Below are positions 60,256 through 64,000 of a stretch of 64,000 nucleotides of DNA, piece by piece. The DNA comes from Deefgea salmonis. GTDB taxonomy: Bacteria > Pseudomonadota > Gammaproteobacteria > Burkholderiales > Chitinibacteraceae. The translations under genes and the position numbers were made by a program. Within the stretch, counting starts at the first letter, position 1; every line of letters starts with the position of its first letter. The notes beneath the pieces were generated by a model. That model saw only the letters and a program-made list of their open reading frames with translations. It ran no database searches and had not been told where the DNA came from. The stretch lies in the NCBI RefSeq assembly GCF_020531905.1, contig NZ_JAJAWG010000003.1:1-64000 (forward strand), given 5' to 3'.

Positions 60256-60405
60256 CTTTTGAAATCGCATTATTGTTACGATGCCTTAATAAAAACTTGC
60301 TGCTGTTTGCCCTACCTGGCAACGGCAACATCCTTTTCAGTTAGCAACTGAAAATCCGGCTTAAAGATGGTCCAACAGACATCGCCACAAAGGAGTCTCA
60401 CCCAA

Positions 60406-62718
60406 ATGAATGCACCTCAAGACAACTTGCAATTGACAGCTTGGCGCGGTTTTAGCGCTGGCGAATGGCAGAATAAAGTATTGGTTCGTGAATTTATCCA
60501 AGCGAACTACACACCATACGTGGGTGATGATTCTTTCCTAGCCGGCCCGACTGAACGCACCACGCAATTGTGGACTGAATTGTCAGTCTTGCTCAAAGAA
60601 GAACGCAAGCGCGGTGTGCTTGAAGTTTCTGCCCAATTTGGTTCAACCATCACCGCTCACGGCGCTGGCTACATCAATAAAGATTTAGAAACCATCGTTG
60701 GTTTGCAAACAGACGCGCCACTGCGCCGCGCCATCATGCCCAATGGCGGCTTGAAAATGGTTGAAAACGGCCTTAAGGCTTACCATTTTGAAATGAACCC
60801 AGAAATCAAAGAGATCTTTACTAAATACCGTAAAGACCACAACAACGCGGTATTTGACGTTTACACCCCAGAAATCATGGCTTGCCGTAGCTCAGGCGTC
60901 ATCACTGGTTTGCCAGATGCCTATGGCCGTGGCCGTATTATTGGTGACTATCGCCGTGTGGCTTTGTACGGTGTTGATTTCTTGATCGCCGACAAAAAAC
61001 GCGAAAAAACTGAACTCGATCACGTGCCTTTCACCGAAAGCGTGATTCGCCTACGTGAAGAACTATCAGAACAAATTAAAGCACTGACCGAACTCAAAAT
61101 CATGGCCAAAAAATATGGCTTTGATATCGCTCGCCCTGCAAATACCGCACAAGAAGCCGTGCAATGGTTGTACTTCGGCTACTTGGCTGCAGTAAAAGAG
61201 CAAAATGGCGCAGCCATGTCGATCGGTCGGATCTCGACTTTCCTTGACGTTTACTTCGAGCGTGATATTGCCGAAGGCACTTTGAATGAAGCGCAAGCGC
61301 AAGAATTGATCGACCATCTGGTGATGAAATTGCGTATCGTGCGCTTCTTACGCACCCCAGAATACGATGATCTATTCTCAGGCGACCCAACTTGGGTAAC
61401 TGAATCGATCGGTGGTACTGGTGAAGATGGCCGTACTTTGGTCAGCAAAACCAGCTTCCGTGTCTTGAATACCCTGTACAACCTTGGCCCAGCGCCAGAA
61501 CCTAACTTGACCGTATTGTGGTCAACGGCCTTCCCACAAGGCTTTAAAGAATTCTGCGCCAAAGTATCGATCGACACCTCGGCGATTCAATACGAAAACG
61601 ACGATTTGATGAAACCAAAATGGGGCGACGATTATGCGATTGCCTGCTGCGTTTCAGCGATGCGCGTTGGTAAGCAAATGCAATTCTTTGGCGCTCGTGT
61701 GAACTTGGCCAAAGCCATGTTGTACGCAATCAACGGCGGCGTGGACGAAAAAACCGGCAAAGTAGTGGCCAAAGGCTTCACCCCGATCATCGGCGACGTG
61801 CTTGAATACGACGAGTTGATGAGCAAATACGATGTGATGCTCGACTGGTTGGCAAGAACTTATGTGACTGCGCTCAATTCAATCCATTACATGCACGACA
61901 AATATGCTTACGAACGCATTGAAATGGCGCTGCACGATCGTGACATCTTGCGCACGATGGCTTGCGGTATCGCCGGTCTATCGGTAGCAGCAGACTCATT
62001 GTCAGCCGTGAAACACGCAAAAGTGCATATCAAACGCAATGAAGCGGGCTTAGCTGTGGATTATGTAATCGAAGGCGAATACCCAGCTTACGGTAACAAC
62101 GATGATCGCGCTGATGATATCGCGGTTTGGTTGTCGACTGCGTTTATGGAAAAAATCAAAGCGCAACCGGTGTTCTACCGTGACTCAATGCCAACACAAT
62201 CGGTATTGACCATCACCTCGAACGTGGTTTACGGCAAAAAAACCGGTAATACCCCTGACGGTCGTCGTTCAGGTGCGCCATTCTCTCCAGGTGCAAACCC
62301 GATGAATGGTCGTGATACCAATGGCTTTATCGCTGCTGGTTTCTCGGTATCGAAAATTCCATACGAATCAGCACTGGACGGTGTGTCTTGGACTGCCTCA
62401 ATGACACCAGACGCTTTAGGCCACAACGCAGCAGACCGCGTTAAAACCTTGGCGGCATCGATTGACGGTTTGTTTGGCCCACACGGCGAGGAATGCTCAA
62501 CGTGCATGACCACCGATGCGATTGATGAAAAAATGGATCAACTCTTCCATTTGAACATGAATGTATTGGATAAAGACACCTTGCTCGATGCGGTAGAACA
62601 TCCAGAAAACTACCCGCAATTGACGATTCGTGTTTCAGGCTATGCGGTGAACTTTGTTAAATTGACTCGCGAACAGCAAATGGACGTGATCAACCGGACT
62701 TTCCACGCGAAGTGCTAA
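60406..62718 (+). CDS. pflB: Pyruvate formate-lyase
   Basis: 770-residue glycyl radical enzyme converting pyruvate and CoA to acetyl-CoA and formate in anaerobic cells. Active-site cysteine pair C414-C415 in AIACCVSAM; the radical Gly745 in RVSGYAVNF near the C-terminus. The frame extends 13 codons upstream to 60367, but ATG at 60406 with AAGGAG before it starts [16 protein letters not shown]. Followed by grcA and pflA; no focA formate channel is adjacent. Likely FNR-controlled from the sites at 60057 and 60242. Confidence 0.96.
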   Translation: MNAPQDNLQLTAWRGFSAGEWQNKVLVREFIQANYTPYVGDDSFLAGPTERTTQLWTELSVLLKEERKRGVLEVSAQFGSTITAHGAGYINKDLETIVGLQTDAPLRRAIMPNGGLKMVENGLKAYHFEMNPEIKEIFTKYRKDHNNAVFDVYTPEIMACRSSGVITGLPDAYGRGRIIGDYRRVALYGVDFLIADKKREKTELDHVPFTESVIRLREELSEQIKALTELKIMAKKYGFDIARPANTAQEAVQWLYFGYLAAVKEQNGAAMSIGRISTFLDVYFERDIAEGTLNEAQAQELIDHLVMKLRIVRFLRTPEYDDLFSGDPTWVTESIGGTGEDGRTLVSKTSFRVLNTLYNLGPAPEPNLTVLWSTAFPQGFKEFCAKVSIDTSAIQYENDDLMKPKWGDDYAIACCVSAMRVGKQMQFFGARVNLAKAMLYAINGGVDEKTGKVVAKGFTPIIGDVLEYDELMSKYDVMLDWLARTYVTALNSIHYMHDKYAYERIEMALHDRDILRTMACGIAGLSVAADSLSAVKHAKVHIKRNEAGLAVDYVIEGEYPAYGNNDDRADDIAVWLSTAFMEKIKAQPVFYRDSMPTQSVLTITSNVVYGKKTGNTPDGRRSGAPFSPGANPMNGRDTNGFIAAGFSVSKIPYESALDGVSWTASMTPDALGHNAADRVKTLAASIDGLFGPHGEECSTCMTTDAIDEKMDQLFHLNMNVLDKDTLLDAVEHPENYPQLTIRVSGYAVNFVKLTREQQMDVINRTFHAKC

Positions 62719-62723
62719 GAATG

Positions 62724-62788
62724 CGTAGCGCCACCCGCGATCCTGATTTTTGCGGTAGTTAAGATCAAGATCACGAAGCGGCGCTACG
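62724..62788. repeat. Long imperfect hairpin between pflB and grcA
   Basis: Outer arms CGTAGCGCC (62724-62732) and GGCGCTACG (62780-62788) are perfect; inner arms GATCCTGAT (62739-62747) and ATCAAGATC (62764-62772) match but for one base. No T-run. It could be a dispersed palindrome or an RNA element separating the levels of pflB and grcA. Confidence 0.65.
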
Positions 62789-62833
62789 GTTCATTCACAT
62801 TCTTGTAGTGATGAAACATGGCAGTATCCCTCT

Positions 62834-62885
62834 GGGGTATTACCATACAAGCATCAGCCAATCATAGCTACAAGCACATACCTAA
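62834..62885. repeat. 52-bp GGTAT/ATACC repeat, copy 12
   Basis: GGGGTAT at 62834-62840, ATACCT from 62878. Its right end is about ten bases before the grcA start codon and includes the first bases of the ribosome binding site region (AGAGGA). Confidence 0.88.
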
Positions 62886-62897
62886 GAGGACGGCACA

Positions 62898-63083
62898 ATG
62901 GCACAATTATTTCATTTGAATATGAATATTTTGAACAAAGAAACACTCGAAGACGCAATGGCCAATCCTGATAATTACCCACAATTGACCGTGCGCGTAT
63001 CAGGTTATGCCGTAAACTTTGTTAAACTGACTCGCGAACAGCAACTAGACGTGATCAATCGCACTTTCCACGAAAAATGTTGA
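62898..63083 (+). CDS. grcA: Minimal autonomous glycyl radical cofactor (GrcA-like)
   Basis: 61-residue protein made only of the glycyl-radical domain: QLFHLNMN ... [15 protein letters not shown] with the radical Gly36, ending KC. Compared with the last 61 residues of PflB, 49 positions are the same. E. coli GrcA/YfiD is about 127 residues; here its N-terminal half is missing. In E. coli the free domain repairs PflB that oxygen has cleaved at the radical Gly. Start ATG with AGAGGA upstream; 180 bases after pflB and 100 before pflA, so one anaerobic cluster. Confidence 0.88.
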   Translation: MAQLFHLNMNILNKETLEDAMANPDNYPQLTVRVSGYAVNFVKLTREQQLDVINRTFHEKC

Positions 63084-63102
63084 TTGGAATCTAGTTCAAA
63101 CA

Positions 63103-63135
63103 CGGATCGCAAGGCATCGCCTGCGGTCCGTTTTT
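63103..63135 (+). terminator. Terminator after grcA
   Basis: Stem CGGATCGCAAGGC (63103-63115) with GCCTGCGGTCCG (63119-63130), one bulge and one wobble pair, then five T. pflA downstream may need its own promoter. Confidence 0.8.
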
Positions 63136-63185
63136 ACATGTAATCGATAAAAACCTTAAAACTAAAAAAATCACTGGAAATCATC

Positions 63186-63986
63186 ATGGCACTCGACAAA
63201 CCTGCAGGTGAAATCGTCCCTGCTGCCTTTGATGCCGATGGCAATCAATTTGGCTACATTCATTCCATTGAAACCGGCGCTGCTGTTGATGGCCCTGGCA
63301 TGCGCTTTGCGTTATTTGTTAGCGGCTGCCAATTTCGCTGCTTGTACTGCCACAATCCTGACACTTGGAAGCTGCACAACGGTAAGCAATACACCGTCGA
63401 CGCTATCGTTGCTGAGATTGCCAAATACGCCAGCTTTTTACGCATTGCGGGCGGGCTGACTATTTCTGGCGGCGAGCCTTTGATGCAAGCTCATTTTGTT
63501 GGCGAGATTTTTCGCCGAGTCAAACACGAGCTTAAAGTGCACACCGCACTCGATACCCAAGGCTTTTTGGCAGCGCACTTACCGGATGAATACTTCGACA
63601 ATATCGACTTAGTGCTGCTCGACATCAAACAATTTGACCCGATTAAATACGAAGCGCTGACCAGCAAACCGCTGCAACCCACGCTAGATTTTGCCGAACG
63701 CATGATTCACCTCAAAAAGAAACTGTGGATTCGCTACGTTTTGGTACCCGGCATTAGCGACGACGAGCAAGATGTCGCCGGCCTCGCCAATTACCTCAGC
63801 GAGCTCAGTGCTCGAGCACCGAGTTTAATCGAACGCGTGGAAATTTTGCCCTTTCATAAAATGGGCGAAAACAAATGGGTTGATCTGGGGATGAAATACG
63901 AACTGACCGACACTCGCCCACCAAGCCAAGAAATGGTCGAGCGCGTTCGTGCTCAATTTAGCGCCAAAGGCTTATTCTGCTGTTAA
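63186..63986 (+). CDS. pflA: Pyruvate formate-lyase activating enzyme
   Basis: 266-residue radical SAM enzyme that installs the glycyl radical on PflB (and GrcA). Cluster cysteines C48, C52, C55 in CQFRCLYC, with the SAM-binding GGEP segment (TISGGEPLMQ). The N-terminus GYIHSIETGAAVDGPGMRFALFVSGC is typical of PflA. Ends 14 bases before the window edge. Lies after a terminator, so it may be transcribed separately from pflB-grcA. Confidence 0.96.
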   Translation: MALDKPAGEIVPAAFDADGNQFGYIHSIETGAAVDGPGMRFALFVSGCQFRCLYCHNPDTWKLHNGKQYTVDAIVAEIAKYASFLRIAGGLTISGGEPLMQAHFVGEIFRRVKHELKVHTALDTQGFLAAHLPDEYFDNIDLVLLDIKQFDPIKYEALTSKPLQPTLDFAERMIHLKKKLWIRYVLVPGISDDEQDVAGLANYLSELSARAPSLIERVEILPFHKMGENKWVDLGMKYELTDTRPPSQEMVERVRAQFSAKGLFCC

Positions 63987-64000
63987 GCCCATCGCGATCC

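Larger units (their letters stand above)
59778..60405. other. dnaE-pflB spacer
   Basis: About 630 bases with: a 52-bp repeat (59945), the dnaE terminator (60009), two FNR-type sites (60057, 60242) and a probable -10 box (60277). No gene or transporter for formate is seen here. Confidence 0.5.

Overview
The window reads as a chromosomal segment of a betaproteobacterium of the order Neisseriales (Chromobacteriaceae/Chitinibacteraceae type). The main support is the gene order on the minus strand, ndk-rlmN-pilF-rodZ-ispG-hisS-yfgM-bamB-der-hfq-hflX-hflK-hflC-hisZ-purA, and the fmdB-DUF502-aspS block. Codon use is moderate in GC, with AT-rich patches. Genus is not determined; a chitin-binding module on a pilin suggests a chitin-associated aquatic lifestyle (inference).

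Layout. 0.3-8 kb: RIO1-type kinase (-), NSS Na+ symporter (+), glycine-zipper lipoprotein (-), alaS (+), an AT-rich S66 carboxypeptidase/MccF-like gene (+), a DUF1653 gene (+). 8-23.6 kb: the long minus-strand housekeeping block. 23.9-28.2 kb: SPOR-domain membrane protein (+), dsbB-oxyR pair (-), membrane-anchored diguanylate cyclase (-). 28.4-29.9 kb: guaB (+). 30-33.3 kb: the most disturbed region, with hairpin-rich spacers, an AT-rich orphan gene for a membrane/coiled-coil protein, and an intact IS481-family element inserted in repeat-rich DNA. 33.4-36.2 kb: fmdB-DUF502-aspS (-). 36.4-46.9 kb: PhnD-like periplasmic protein, a 39-aa Lys-rich protein, a spacer with clustered DnaA-box-like 9-mers, a small membrane protein plus a two-RCK K+ channel protein, a hydroxyacid dehydrogenase, divergent argP/lysA, gltS and tsaC. 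47-50.6 kb: five-gene type IV pilin/minor pilin operon whose last gene carries a C-terminal chitin-binding (CBM5/12-like) module. 50.7-59.8 kb: arginine/lysine-type decarboxylase, clpB, a YjfB-like small protein, dnaE. 60-64 kb: anaerobic pyruvate formate-lyase locus pflB-grcA-pflA with FNR-type sites upstream.

Main unusual observations. (1) Twelve intergenic copies of a 52-bp sequence with inverted ends ([ATG]GGTAT, about 37 variable bases, ATACC), always with exactly the same end-to-end spacing; this family is not explained by any gene here. (2) A minor pilin fused through a Pro/Thr linker to a chitin-binding module. (3) A 61-residue stand-alone glycyl-radical protein that is about 80% identical to the C-terminus of the neighbouring PflB, apparently a duplicated 3' end. 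(4) A dsbB-oxyR pair separated by one base. (5) Other repeats: a REP-like pair, a palindromic element in two related copies (26.5 and 41.6 kb), and a third palindrome at 55.8 kb.

No tRNA, rRNA or CRISPR array was recognised. Start codons were re-chosen for many genes where a longer frame began at TTG or GTG upstream of an ATG with a better ribosome binding site or the family's usual N-terminus.
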